This document shows positions 54,570-63,831 of a stretch of 64,000 bases of DNA, piece by piece. Position 1 is the first letter of the stretch, and each line of letters starts with the position of its first letter. Under the pieces are notes generated by a model that did not search any database, was not told where the DNA came from, and worked only from the letters and a program-made list of their open reading frames with translations. Origin of the DNA: Aquimarina macrocephali JAMB N27 (GTDB lineage Bacteria; Bacteroidota; Bacteroidia; Flavobacteriales; Flavobacteriaceae); NCBI RefSeq assembly GCF_000520995.1, contig NZ_JACA01000035.1:1-64000 (forward strand), in the 5' to 3' direction. A program made the translations under genes and the position numbers.

Positions 54570-54698
54570 ATACCTTTGAGGAAAATTCACAAGGTATTCG
54601 ACTGAAACCAATACTGAATTTCAAAATTAAACTGGCGTGGTTTTTGAGCCAAATTTGTATAACATAATATTTAAACACTAATCCAAAATTCACATATT

Positions 54699-55406
54699 AT
54701 GAAAAAAATGATCTTATTTTTTATAGTTTCCATGTTTGCATTTGTCGTTAATGCTCAAATAGGAACTGCTCATGCAGATTTTTTAACCCCTTTATTTCAA
54801 ACACACAATAGTGTAAAAGACTTTAAAAAATCAAATGATATTCATAGTAAAACAAAAGGATCTCCATATGAAAACGAAAAGTTTGAATTGGGAGAAATTG
54901 TACATACGAATTCTAAACAAAAAATTCAAAAATTATTTTTACGATATAATGTATTTGACGATCAAATAGAAGTAAGTAAAACCTCAGAAGTTACTGAATT
55001 ACACGGCCTTCTTAAAAGTGAACATATATATGCTCGTATTAATAATAAAGAATATCATTATAAGAAGTACAAAGATTTAAACGACCAAACAAAGAAAGGG
55101 TATTTAGTCAAACTAAGAGGTAATGCCAAAATTAGTTTATACAAATTACTTGTAAAAAAATATACCAAAGCCAAAATTGCAAATACTTCATACCATAAAA
55201 ATACTCCCGCAAAGTTTACAGATCAACAGACCTATTATATAGAAATAAACGAAAAACTATTCCCTGTTAGTTCAAGTAAAAAGAAAACGGTAAGTATCTT
55301 TCCTGAAAATCAAAAAGAAGTAAAAGATTTTATTGGTAAAGAAAAATTAAGTTTAAAGAAAGAAAAGGATTTGGCTAAATTAATAAATTTCTATAGCACA
55401 TTATAA
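54699..55406 (+). CDS. Secreted protein of unknown family, paralogue 1
   Basis: 235 residues. Signal peptide 1-19 (FVVNAQ). The mature protein is basic, with blocks shared with the 55737 protein: LRYNVFDDQIEV, IYARINNKEYHYKKY, KGYLVKL, YYIEIN and the C-terminal LSLKKEKDLAKLINFYSTL. I recognise no known family. There is no T9SS tail. It is 292 bp after the start-to-stop unit of the DUF255 gene's neighbour region, with a near-consensus CAAATTTG box at 54650-54657. Confidence 0.7.
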   Translation: MKKMILFFIVSMFAFVVNAQIGTAHADFLTPLFQTHNSVKDFKKSNDIHSKTKGSPYENEKFELGEIVHTNSKQKIQKLFLRYNVFDDQIEVSKTSEVTELHGLLKSEHIYARINNKEYHYKKYKDLNDQTKKGYLVKLRGNAKISLYKLLVKKYTKAKIANTSYHKNTPAKFTDQQTYYIEINEKLFPVSSSKKKTVSIFPENQKEVKDFIGKEKLSLKKEKDLAKLINFYSTL

Positions 55407-55736
55407 AACCTTTTTTCAATAATGTATCCATAAAATGCTCAATCATTTTTTCATTTTGAGTCACTCAATAAATGTTAAAAAAAGTGTATTTCAAAGGTTT
55501 TTTAAACACATTAAACCATAGACAAACAACAAGTTAGTAGTCTAAATCCTACAATTTTTACGGTTTTACCGTAAAAATTGTATGTGAATTATCTGTTAAA
55601 ATTGCAATTTTATTCCTAATAATTTAACGCTTCATGTATTTGAATTATGAAATTCGTAAAAATTTGATCAAAAAAGCATAATATTTGTATTTAAAGTGTT
55701 ATTTCTTTAAGTTTATCATACCTAAATCGAAAAACT
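55407..55736. other. Intergenic region with palindromic operator-like site
   Basis: 330 bp without a gene. It contains the 29-bp palindrome at 55552-55580 and a near-consensus -7 element (TAATATTTG, 55679-55687). No terminator is evident for the gene upstream. Confidence 0.55.
55552..55580. promoter_or_regulatory. 29-bp palindrome with core TTACGGT-N3-ACCGTAA (candidate operator)
   Basis: CAATTTTTACGGT and its exact complement flank TTT. The core matches the site at 19800-19816. It ends 156 bp before the ATG at 55737; TATGTGAATT follows directly. A T-run is lacking on the + strand, and the site is 146 bp past the preceding stop, so a regulatory role is favoured over a terminator. Confidence 0.55.
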
Positions 55737-56444
55737 ATGAGAAGAATATTACTTTTTTTATGCTTAACAGCATCGTCGGCATTATTTGCTCAATTACCCC
55801 GAAATTTACTTACACCTACTACCAGAGTTTCTTTATATGATGAATATGATGGTAGTATTTATATGAAGAGTCGTTATAAAGAATCTAGTGTTATTGATGA
55901 AAAATCAGGAACTTTTGATGCTAAACTTAAATATAACATCTATTCTGATGCTCTTGAATATAATTCGCAATCCAAATTATACGAAGTGGTTAAAAGCCCA
56001 ACTATTCATGCTCGAATTGATGGTGATTATTTTTATTACTGTGAATTCAAAAATCAACGAGGAAGCAATAGAGATGGCTACTATGTATTAGTAGAATTAA
56101 CCGATAAATATCGTATTTATAAAAAATTTACACTCAAGGTAAAAGATCCCGAAAAAACAGGTCCGATAATCAGTGGTCCTTCTGATCCAGGTACACTTAG
56201 AATGCTTACCTCCTATTATCTAGAAGAATCGGGTGTTATCATGGAATTACCTATGAACAAAAAAGAAATGCTTGCAGCATTTAATGATAAAGAAAACGAA
56301 TTAAAAACTTATTTAAAAAAGGAAAGAATTCGTTTGAGAAAAGAAGAAGATTTAATTCGACTTGTTGCTAGATATAATGCTCTAAAAAGCTCTGATTCTA
56401 GCCCGTCACAAAGTCTTTTAAGTAATACGGGTCGAGGTAACTAA
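55737..56444 (+). CDS. Secreted protein of unknown family, paralogue 2
   Basis: 235 residues. Signal peptide 1-18 (ALFAQ). It is a distant paralogue of the 54699-55406 protein, with the same block order: LKYNIYSDALEY, IHARIDGDYFYYCEF, DGYYVLVEL, YYLEESG and the C-terminal RLRKEEDLIRLVARYNAL. A 19-residue Ser/Asn-rich tail follows where paralogue 1 stops; most of it is encoded opposite the 3' end of tsaB (47-bp convergent overlap). No known family. The upstream palindrome suggests regulation in common with the 19975 gene. Confidence 0.7.
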   Translation: MRRILLFLCLTASSALFAQLPRNLLTPTTRVSLYDEYDGSIYMKSRYKESSVIDEKSGTFDAKLKYNIYSDALEYNSQSKLYEVVKSPTIHARIDGDYFYYCEFKNQRGSNRDGYYVLVELTDKYRIYKKFTLKVKDPEKTGPIISGPSDPGTLRMLTSYYLEESGVIMELPMNKKEMLAAFNDKENELKTYLKKERIRLRKEEDLIRLVARYNALKSSDSSPSQSLLSNTGRGN

Positions 56445-57060
56445 CATCTTCAAAATCTTTTTTCAAAAATTTAGGATAACTTAACATTGCCATCTCATTT
56501 GCAGATGGCAATTTGTTTTGTATAAATACAGCATTAGCATCGCTACAAATAGCTGAAAATTTTTCTACACCGTTTCCTATGAAATATACTTTTTTCTCCT
56601 GCAAATATGCTTCAAAAGAAGTATCAATAAGAATTTCTGCCTCTGTCTTTCTTATTTCTTCATAAGTATTAGTAAATACAGCAGAATACACTTCCATTCT
56701 TCGAGCATCAAGCATAGGGACAATATAGCTATCATTTTCCTGTGATACCTGTAATGCTAGTGAGTGAAGAGTAGGAACAGATAGTAATGGTATATCTAAT
56801 GCATAACATAAACCTTTTGCTGCAGATACTCCTATTCTTAACCCTGTATATGACCCAGGACCCTTGCTAACCGAAACCGCAGAGAGATCCTTTGGGGTCA
56901 ACCCAGCTTCTTTGATAACTTTATCTATAAAATTATGCAACCGTTCTGCATGAGAATATGTACTATCATAATCCTCTATTAATCCAATCACCTCTTCGCC
57001 ATTAGCTAAAGCTACAGAACAATTGGTTGTTGAAGTTTCTATGCAAAGAATATAGGCCAT
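56398..57060 (-). CDS. tsaB: tRNA threonylcarbamoyladenosine biosynthesis protein TsaB
   Basis: 220 residues. ILCIETSTTNCSVAL at the N-terminus, VSKGPGSYTGLRIG (about 64-77) and the ASKH-fold pattern identify TsaB. It dimerises with TsaD in making t6A at position 37 of ANN-decoding tRNAs. The C-terminal YLDPYYLKDFV is the usual end for flavobacterial TsaB. It is convergent with, and overlaps by 47 bp, the secreted-protein gene. It lies downstream of the efflux operon on the same strand. Confidence 0.94.
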   Translation of the reverse strand: MAYILCIETSTTNCSVALANGEEVIGLIEDYDSTYSHAERLHNFIDKVIKEAGLTPKDLSAVSVSKGPGSYTGLRIGVSAAKGLCYALDIPLLSVPTLHSLALQVSQENDSYIVPMLDARRMEVYSAVFTNTYEEIRKTEAEILIDTSFEAYLQEKKVYFIGNGVEKFSAICSDANAVFIQNKLPSANEMAMLSYPKFLKKDFEDVSYLDPYYLKDFVTG

Positions 57061-57194
57061 TTATCAAAAATTTAGGCAAAGATAATCTAATTAGACAAAA
57101 TTGTTTATCTAATTAGATGTGTCCTTTACTAAATATTATACTGAAGTTTTAACTGATAGATATTTTGATTAGTACCTAACTTTTGATCGTATTT

Positions 57195-58472
57195 TTATTT
57201 GGTAGATTTTTTCTCTTTCTCGGTAGTTACCTTATCTCCTGTTTTAAGTATTTTGGTTACTACATTATAGGGCCCTGTTATAACCTCATCTCCTTCTTTC
57301 AATCCGCTAGTTATCTCAATATTACTATCATCCTGGATACCCGTTTTTATCACTCTCAATTTTGCTGTTTCGCCATTCTTAACGAACACACATTCGAATT
57401 TTTTATTGGTATCTGATGAGATTTTATCCTTAGATGAGATTTCTTTTATAGCTGAAGTATCATTTTTAATTACTATTGAGCTTATAGGAACTCCTATTAC
57501 ATCCTTTCTTTTATCAGTAATAACATCGACTGTAGCTGTCATACCCGGTCTAAACGGAGAATAGTTTTCGGGTTTACCTTCTGTTAAATCGGTATATGAT
57601 TCTTCCAGAATTCGAACTTTCACTCTAAAATTAGTTACCTGATCTGCACTTACAGCATTTTCTGCAGAGTTAGCGATTTCTGTAACAATTCCTTTAAATT
57701 GTTTCTTTAGATAAGCATCTACTTCAACAATAGTAGAGTCTGCGATTGAAACTTTAACGATATCATTTTCATTCACATCTACTTCTACTTCCATATTACT
57801 AAGGTCAGCAACACGCACAATCTCTGTACCCGCCATTTGTTGAGTACCTACTACTCTTTCTCCAAGTTCTACAGACAACTTAGAAATTGTACCAGTCATC
57901 GGGGCATATATCGTAGTTCTGCTTAAGTTATCTTTGGCTTCATTAACAGTTGCCTGAGCACTTCTTACATTATAATATGCCGATTGTTTAGCAGCTTCTG
58001 CTCCTTCATATGCCGAGATTGATCTATCCCAATCTGCTTTAGAAATCACTCCTTTGTCAAACAATGCTTTATTACGATCATAGCTTAGTTTTGATTCTTT
58101 TAAACTAGCTTCAGCTTGTCTTAATCCTGCTCTTACATTTTCTAATGCCGCCTGAGATCTATTTAATCCAGATTGAATAATATCTGGATTTATACGAACC
58201 AAAAGATCTCCTTTTTGAACTTGTTGACCTTCTTTGATTGGCAAGTCAATAATCTCTCCTGATACTTCTGAAGAAAGTTTAACCTCTACTTCGGGTTGTA
58301 TTTTACCCGTAGCCGAAACAGTTTCTACAATATCAATTTTCTCAATTTTGGTAACTGATACTTCTTTAAAGTTTCCGCTTTCACCAAACCATCCAGCTTT
58401 TTTACCATAAACGAGTAGTACAATTACAACAGCAACTATACCTATAATGAAGAGTAATTTTTTTTTATTCAT
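57195..58472 (-). CDS. Efflux periplasmic adaptor (HlyD/MacA type), second copy
   Basis: 425 residues from the ATG at 58472; a frame extension to 58511 adds 13 residues before the membrane segment and is not favoured. One N-terminal membrane anchor (4-22), a lipoyl-like half (GKIQPEVEVKLSSEVSGEI), a coiled-coil hairpin with the SYDRNKALFDKGVISKADWD motif, and a barrel domain. It links an inner-membrane ABC permease to TolC. It is the last gene of the efflux operon; it shares the NKALFDKGVIS motif with the other adaptor. Confidence 0.92.
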   Translation of the reverse strand: MNKKKLLFIIGIVAVVIVLLVYGKKAGWFGESGNFKEVSVTKIEKIDIVETVSATGKIQPEVEVKLSSEVSGEIIDLPIKEGQQVQKGDLLVRINPDIIQSGLNRSQAALENVRAGLRQAEASLKESKLSYDRNKALFDKGVISKADWDRSISAYEGAEAAKQSAYYNVRSAQATVNEAKDNLSRTTIYAPMTGTISKLSVELGERVVGTQQMAGTEIVRVADLSNMEVEVDVNENDIVKVSIADSTIVEVDAYLKKQFKGIVTEIANSAENAVSADQVTNFRVKVRILEESYTDLTEGKPENYSPFRPGMTATVDVITDKRKDVIGVPISSIVIKNDTSAIKEISSKDKISSDTNKKFECVFVKNGETAKLRVIKTGIQDDSNIEITSGLKEGDEVITGPYNVVTKILKTGDKVTTEKEKKSTK

Positions 58473-58552
58473 GACGTACTTTAACGTTAATTCTATTCTA
58501 TGAAAATACAATCTTTTTCTATATAGCAGCCAAAAAATCGAATGCCACTATT

Positions 58553-60001
58553 CTATAATTTTATATCAGCGATCTTTATTCCGAAATAAAGTTCCAGCAC
58601 TTTTAATTTAAAAATATAATCAAATTTATTTTGTACTTCCTGGCTTTGTGCATTTTCTAATCTAAATTTTGATTGACTAAAATCAAATGCATTAGTTAGT
58701 CCTACATCATAACGATCTTTTGCGTATTCATATGCTCTTTCCTGAGCCTTTACAGAAACCTGAGCAGCTTCATATGCCTCTGCAGCTCCTTTTGCATCAA
58801 GATATGCCTGGTATACGTTACTATCCAAATCCAATTCTGCTTGTTCTAATTGAAATTCTGTACGCTTTACATTAACCTTATTTCTTTTTACAGCATTTCT
58901 TGCAGAAAATCCATTAAAAATTGGTACCTGAAGAGATAATCCATAAGAAATCCCATCGTTGGTATACAACTGATCAACATATGATGCAGCATTCTGTTCT
59001 ACAAGAAGCAGATTAGGACTCTGAGTAATAACATTCTGCCCTGTTGCTTCTACAACACCAATACTTTGAGTTGTTACAGGGTTATTCTCATCCAAAACAC
59101 GCGCAAAAGATTTAGCTCCTGATTCTCTTGTATTATAATTAAAAGAACCATTTAATGTAGGATAGTATGCTCCTCTTGCAATTTCAAGATCTTTTTCTGC
59201 TATAAGTTTATTCTGCTCGGCAATCTGTACTTCGTATCTTGATTCTCTGGCTTGAGCAATCACTTGATCTATAGGTTTATCTAACATTTCTGATCCGGGA
59301 ACCAGATACTCTTGTTCTATAATATCAAAATCTTCGTAATTTTTAATCAGCAACCGTTGTGCTAATCCAATTAATGCAATCTGTACAGCATTTTCTGCCT
59401 GTACAATTCTAGTTAATTCATCTGCCGAAGTTGCTTCAATTTCGAGAAGATCACCTTGAGGCAACACTCCTGCTTCTACAAGATCTTTAGTACGTTGTAA
59501 TTGTTCTAATGTAATCTCGTGCTGTTTCTCTACTACTTTTAAAGATTCCTTGTTTAAAAGCACTTGCAAATAACTATTTGCAACAAATAACGCGATATCA
59601 TCTTTAGACTTACCGAGGTTATATTGACTTAGTAGTTTATTAAGTTTAGCTCTTTGAAATCTTTTTATATTTCTTAAACCACCAAATATGGTTATCCCAG
59701 CACTTATATTATAATTAGAACTTCTAAATGTCTGTGTTTTATTTTCGTTTGTAATAGGATCTGTTGATAAACCAGAACTCCAAAAGTTAGAAGCAGATGC
59801 ATTTAACGAAGGTAGAAAATTTCCTATAGCATCAATTCTATCAATTTCTGTTGCCTCTACATCTAATGCTGATTGCTTTATCGCAATATTATTTTCTAAA
59901 GCATATTCTACACATTCGCGTAATGTCCATTTCTTTTCTTGTGCCTGAGTTTCTAGCACTCCAAAAAACGTAATACATAAAATTAAAATTCTAACTCTCA
60001 T
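58553..60001 (-). CDS. TolC-family outer-membrane efflux protein
   Basis: 482 residues from the ATG at 60001; the frame extends to 60067 but only the inner start gives a signal peptide (ETQAQ). WTLRECVEYALENNIAIKQ opens the mature protein and is typical of TolC. Two related halves of about 210 residues each, with long helices and the ESRYEVQIAEQNK motif, fit the trimeric channel. It lies between the two adaptor genes. Confidence 0.93.
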   Translation of the reverse strand: MRVRILILCITFFGVLETQAQEKKWTLRECVEYALENNIAIKQSALDVEATEIDRIDAIGNFLPSLNASASNFWSSGLSTDPITNENKTQTFRSSNYNISAGITIFGGLRNIKRFQRAKLNKLLSQYNLGKSKDDIALFVANSYLQVLLNKESLKVVEKQHEITLEQLQRTKDLVEAGVLPQGDLLEIEATSADELTRIVQAENAVQIALIGLAQRLLIKNYEDFDIIEQEYLVPGSEMLDKPIDQVIAQARESRYEVQIAEQNKLIAEKDLEIARGAYYPTLNGSFNYNTRESGAKSFARVLDENNPVTTQSIGVVEATGQNVITQSPNLLLVEQNAASYVDQLYTNDGISYGLSLQVPIFNGFSARNAVKRNKVNVKRTEFQLEQAELDLDSNVYQAYLDAKGAAEAYEAAQVSVKAQERAYEYAKDRYDVGLTNAFDFSQSKFRLENAQSQEVQNKFDYIFKLKVLELYFGIKIADIKL

Positions 60002-60172
60002 AAGTTTAAAATCTATAGTGTCCTTTTGTAACGAGAACTTGCCTAAATCTTTTACTATTATTTTCATACTATGGTATAGGTATATATTTGATTGATGTTG
60101 TTACAGATTATTTAAAAAAATATTTTTAATTACCTAACTACTATCAAAAATATTGTTTTAAACATGCTGGTT

Positions 60173-61291
60173 TTAACCTTTTTCATCTTCTTTTTTAATT
60201 GGCTCTGTTTTATTCCAAACTTTAATATCATCTTCTTCGGTTATTCCTGATAGGATCTCAACATTAATACCATCAGAAATACCAATCTCAACATCTTTTC
60301 TTTCAAACTTTTGGTCTCCTGTTTGTACTTCTACATAAGGATCTTCTGTTTCTTTATCAAATTGTAAAAGTGCTTCTTTTACAGCGAGAATATCATTCTT
60401 TGTTTCCAAAACAATTGAAGCATTTGCACTATATCCTGCTCTTATAAAGTATGATTTATCCAGAAAAACTTCACCTTCAATTTTAAACTGAACTGCTCCT
60501 TGTTCTTCATCTCCTTTTGGTGCAATGAATTTTAATTTTGCATCAAATTCTTTATCTCGAATTGCTCCCAGACTAACTTTTAGAGGCATATCAATTTTTA
60601 ACTTATTCACCTCTGCTTCATCTACTTTTCCTTCAAAAATCATTTTGTTCAAATCTGCAATTGTAGCAATTGTGGTTCCATCGTTAAAGTTATTACTTTC
60701 GATCACCTGATCTCCTTCTTTAACAGGAATCTCAAGGATTGTTCCCGATACGGTTGCACGTATATTAGTATTAGCTGTAGAAGAACCTCCTGCAGAACCC
60801 AATCGTATGATCTGAAGATCGCTCCGAGCATTTGAAAGGTCTTGTTTTGCCTGATTATATCTTAGATCTACAGTATTAAAATCCTGACTAGAGATTACTC
60901 CTTTATCAAAAAGCGCTTTATTTCTATCGTACTCTACTTTAGAATTATTCAGAACAATTTGCGCATTTTTAACACGTCCTCTGGCACTGTTTAAGGATTG
61001 TTCATTAGGCACTACTTTTACTTTGGCTATTAAGTCCCCGGTTTTTATTGCTGCTCCTTCTTCAACATAAATCTTTTCTATAATTCCTGAGATCTGGGGT
61101 TTGATTGCCACTTCATCCTCTGGAACCACTTTTCCTGTTGCTACTGTTTTTTCTTCAATAGAAGTTTTAAACGCTTTTTCTGTAGTAAATACAATCGGTG
61201 ATTTGCTATTAGAATCTAGAAGGTACTTACCTGAAAAACCAAGTAAGGCCACGAAAACTACAACTAGTAAAATTTTAAAAAACTTTTTCAT
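60173..61291 (-). CDS. Efflux periplasmic adaptor (HlyD/MacA type), first copy
   Basis: 372 residues. N-terminal membrane anchor (5-22), then TGKVVPEDEVAIKPQISGII, the helical hairpin with YDRNKALFDKGVISSQDF and beta-rich domains. It joins the ABC permeases to TolC. The gene follows the second permease by 30 bp. It is shorter than the 425-residue adaptor at 57195 and diverged from it, so the two may bind different partners or form mixed hexamers. Confidence 0.93.
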   Translation of the reverse strand: MKKFFKILLVVVFVALLGFSGKYLLDSNSKSPIVFTTEKAFKTSIEEKTVATGKVVPEDEVAIKPQISGIIEKIYVEEGAAIKTGDLIAKVKVVPNEQSLNSARGRVKNAQIVLNNSKVEYDRNKALFDKGVISSQDFNTVDLRYNQAKQDLSNARSDLQIIRLGSAGGSSTANTNIRATVSGTILEIPVKEGDQVIESNNFNDGTTIATIADLNKMIFEGKVDEAEVNKLKIDMPLKVSLGAIRDKEFDAKLKFIAPKGDEEQGAVQFKIEGEVFLDKSYFIRAGYSANASIVLETKNDILAVKEALLQFDKETEDPYVEVQTGDQKFERKDVEIGISDGINVEILSGITEEDDIKVWNKTEPIKKEDEKG

Positions 61292-61321
61292 TTTGATTGA
61301 TGATTATTCTGGTTATTTATT

Positions 61322-62584
61322 TTATTCTTCTCTTAATGCTTCTATTGGTTTTATACTTACTGCTTTTTGTGCTGGAATAAGTCCTATTAACGTTCCTAAC
61401 AACACTATTGACAATAATGCTCCTGCTACCGCAAAGAAATCGACTGTAGGATTTAAAATGGGCACATCATCATTATTACCAATTGCAGTATTGATACCCC
61501 AAAGTAACAGTGTACCAAAAATAAAACCTAATAATCCTGCTATAAAAGTAAGCAATACAGACTCTAACATGATTTGCCCTCTTACTTCTGCTGGTGTCGC
61601 CCCCAATGCTCTACGCACTCCAATCTCTCTTGTACGCTCTTTAACTGTAATTAAAAGAACATTCCCTATTGCAATTACTCCTGCAATAAGTGTAGCTATT
61701 CCTACGATATAGGTAATCAAACGCATACCACCCAGAAATCCATTAATTTTTGCTACTTCTTCGCCTAGATTAAAACTCCCAAAAGCCTGAGTGTCATCTG
61801 GGTGCACATTATGCATTCTCTTAAGCGTAGTTTTTATTGTAGTTTCTGTATTTACTATATTCTTATCTGGTTTGGCGGTGATTACCATCCAGGATATATT
61901 TTGACCTTGGTTAAAAATTGTTTGAAATGTTGTGAATGGTAGAAAAATAGAATCGTCTCCTTCAAATCCAGATTGAGTAGGTTTATATACTCCTATTACT
62001 TTGAAATAAATTCCATTTATTCTCACAAAGTCTCCTACTGCCTCTTCATCTTTATCATAGAATTGCTTATAGATATCTTCACCAATCACACAGACCTTAC
62101 GTTCATATTTTATATCTTCTTCATTAATAAATCTTCCTCCATCAAATATTTTTTTCTTTGATACTTTGTCGATCGTTGGATAATCACCAAACACCTTAAA
62201 TGCTCCTGACTTAGAACCTTTTACAAATTGCCCTGGTGGGGTTCCCCATTGACCAGTAACATTACGAGGAGCGATATACTCAATATCATCGACCTGAGAT
62301 TTTAATGTTTCTACATCATTTAATGTGAGTTGCATTCGTCTCCCTCTTTTAAAACCTTCGTTAGGTATACTGGTTTGTTGCCCCCAAACAAACATCGTGT
62401 TGGTTGCAAAATCATTAAACTGACTTCTAAAACTATTATCCAAGCCCTTAGCCATCCCCAAAAGAAACACAAATAAAAACACTCCCCAGGTTACCCCGAT
62501 AACTGTAATTATGGTTCTTATTTTATTCTTACGAATAGCTCCATAAATTTCTTGCCAGGTATCTCTTTCAAATATAAATTTCAT
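61322..62584 (-). CDS. MacB-like ABC transporter permease, second
   Basis: 420 residues with one N-terminal membrane helix (about 21-41), a MacB-type periplasmic domain, and three C-terminal helices of the FtsX domain (about 285-410). ERTREIGVRRALGATPAEVRGQ is the usual cytoplasmic loop, and the end has IPAQKAVSIKPIEALREE. It is separated from the first permease by 17 bp and is its paralogue. Together they would make a heterodimeric permease with a separately encoded ATPase. Confidence 0.93.
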   Translation of the reverse strand: MKFIFERDTWQEIYGAIRKNKIRTIITVIGVTWGVFLFVFLLGMAKGLDNSFRSQFNDFATNTMFVWGQQTSIPNEGFKRGRRMQLTLNDVETLKSQVDDIEYIAPRNVTGQWGTPPGQFVKGSKSGAFKVFGDYPTIDKVSKKKIFDGGRFINEEDIKYERKVCVIGEDIYKQFYDKDEEAVGDFVRINGIYFKVIGVYKPTQSGFEGDDSIFLPFTTFQTIFNQGQNISWMVITAKPDKNIVNTETTIKTTLKRMHNVHPDDTQAFGSFNLGEEVAKINGFLGGMRLITYIVGIATLIAGVIAIGNVLLITVKERTREIGVRRALGATPAEVRGQIMLESVLLTFIAGLLGFIFGTLLLWGINTAIGNNDDVPILNPTVDFFAVAGALLSIVLLGTLIGLIPAQKAVSIKPIEALREE

Positions 62585-62601
62585 ACCATTTCGATTTTTA
62601 G

Positions 62602-63831
62602 TTATTCATCTCTCAATGCAATTATAGGCTTTATTCTTGCTGCTCTTCTTGCTGGGATATATCCCGCTAAAAGACCAAAAAATATCAATATTATTGTTGC
62701 AGTCATAATAATACCTGTATCTACTTTAGGGTTAAGAATAAAAAACTCTTCCAGGTTGTTACCTATAAGTTTTAATGCCAAAATTCCTAAAATTAATCCA
62801 AGATATCCTGCAACAGATGTTATCAGAACTGATTCTTGGAGTACCATAGCTATAATTGATTTTGGTGATGCTCCCAGTGCTTTTCTGATTCCTAATTCTT
62901 TGGTGCGTTCTTTAACACTAAATGTCATGATATTACCAATACCAATAACTCCAGAGATTAGAGTCCCTATACCTACAACAAATATGATCATATAAATACC
63001 TCCAAGAATAACCATAGTTTCTTTAATATCTTCTGCAAAACTTCGTACCCTGATTGCACTTTGATCATCCGGGGCTACTTTAAATTTTTCTTTAAAATCT
63101 TCTTCAATTTTTTTAGAAAATGCAATAGCCTGCTCGGTACTCATAGCCATATTATAAGATAGGTTTATCTGATTAATATGATCATTATTTCCATAGAGTA
63201 ATTGAACAGTTTTATATGGCATATAGATTATTCGCTCTTCATTATCACCGCCACTATCTTGAAAAACTCCAATTATTTTATAGGCTATCCCATCTACATT
63301 TAACATTTTACCTAAGGCCTTTTCATTTTTAAAAAGATCTTTCTCTACTAATCTACCAATAACAATGTTCTTGGTACGTTCGTTAACATCTGACTCATTA
63401 AGATATCGTCCGTTCATCATTATGGTTTTCTCAAGATATTGATGATCTGGATGCACAGCTCTTATGCTATAGCTACCAGATTCTTTCTTATATTTTGCAG
63501 AACCATTTCTATATATTCTTGGGGTAGCAAACTCAACCTTGCCTATATAATTACTTTTTATAAATTCGAAATCTTCATTTTTAAACTGAATTCTTCTATT
63601 TTCCTGAAAGCCTTTATACGCTTTTGATGTATTTCCTCCACGAATGAATATGATATTTTGAGCGTCATCGACAAAACTGCTTAAAAAACTATTGAGAAGA
63701 CCATTACCCAGTCCTAACAGAATTGTAAAGATCAGGATTCCTAAAGCCACTGTAAATCCAGAAAGGAATGTACGTAGCTTATTTTTTCCTATAGCTTCAA
63801 ATATTTCACCCCATCTATCTCTATCAAACAT
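62602..63831 (-). CDS. MacB-like ABC transporter permease, first
   Basis: 409 residues with the same plan as the gene downstream: N-terminal helix (about 20-42), MacB-type periplasmic domain, FtsX-type C-terminus with ERTKELGIRKALGASPKS and an end IPARRAARIKPIIALRDE. The start codon overlaps the end of the ATPase gene by 8 bp, which shows translational coupling. Confidence 0.93.
   Translation of the reverse strand: MFDRDRWGEIFEAIGKNKLRTFLSGFTVALGILIFTILLGLGNGLLNSFLSSFVDDAQNIIFIRGGNTSKAYKGFQENRRIQFKNEDFEFIKSNYIGKVEFATPRIYRNGSAKYKKESGSYSIRAVHPDHQYLEKTIMMNGRYLNESDVNERTKNIVIGRLVEKDLFKNEKALGKMLNVDGIAYKIIGVFQDSGGDNEERIIYMPYKTVQLLYGNNDHINQINLSYNMAMSTEQAIAFSKKIEEDFKEKFKVAPDDQSAIRVRSFAEDIKETMVILGGIYMIIFVVGIGTLISGVIGIGNIMTFSVKERTKELGIRKALGASPKSIIAMVLQESVLITSVAGYLGLILGILALKLIGNNLEEFFILNPKVDTGIIMTATIILIFFGLLAGYIPARRAARIKPIIALRDE

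Noticed and set aside
54563..54596. Inverted repeat ATACCTT/AAGGTAT after the DUF255 gene as a terminator
   Set aside because: Only 7 bp, a long loop and no T-run; too weak to call.
61101..61712. 203-aa open frame on the plus strand
   Set aside because: It is antisense to the adaptor and permease genes, whose motifs are strong; the product has no start context and only mirrors hydrophobic codons.
62552..62995. 147-aa open frame on the plus strand
   Set aside because: Antisense shadow of the two permease genes.
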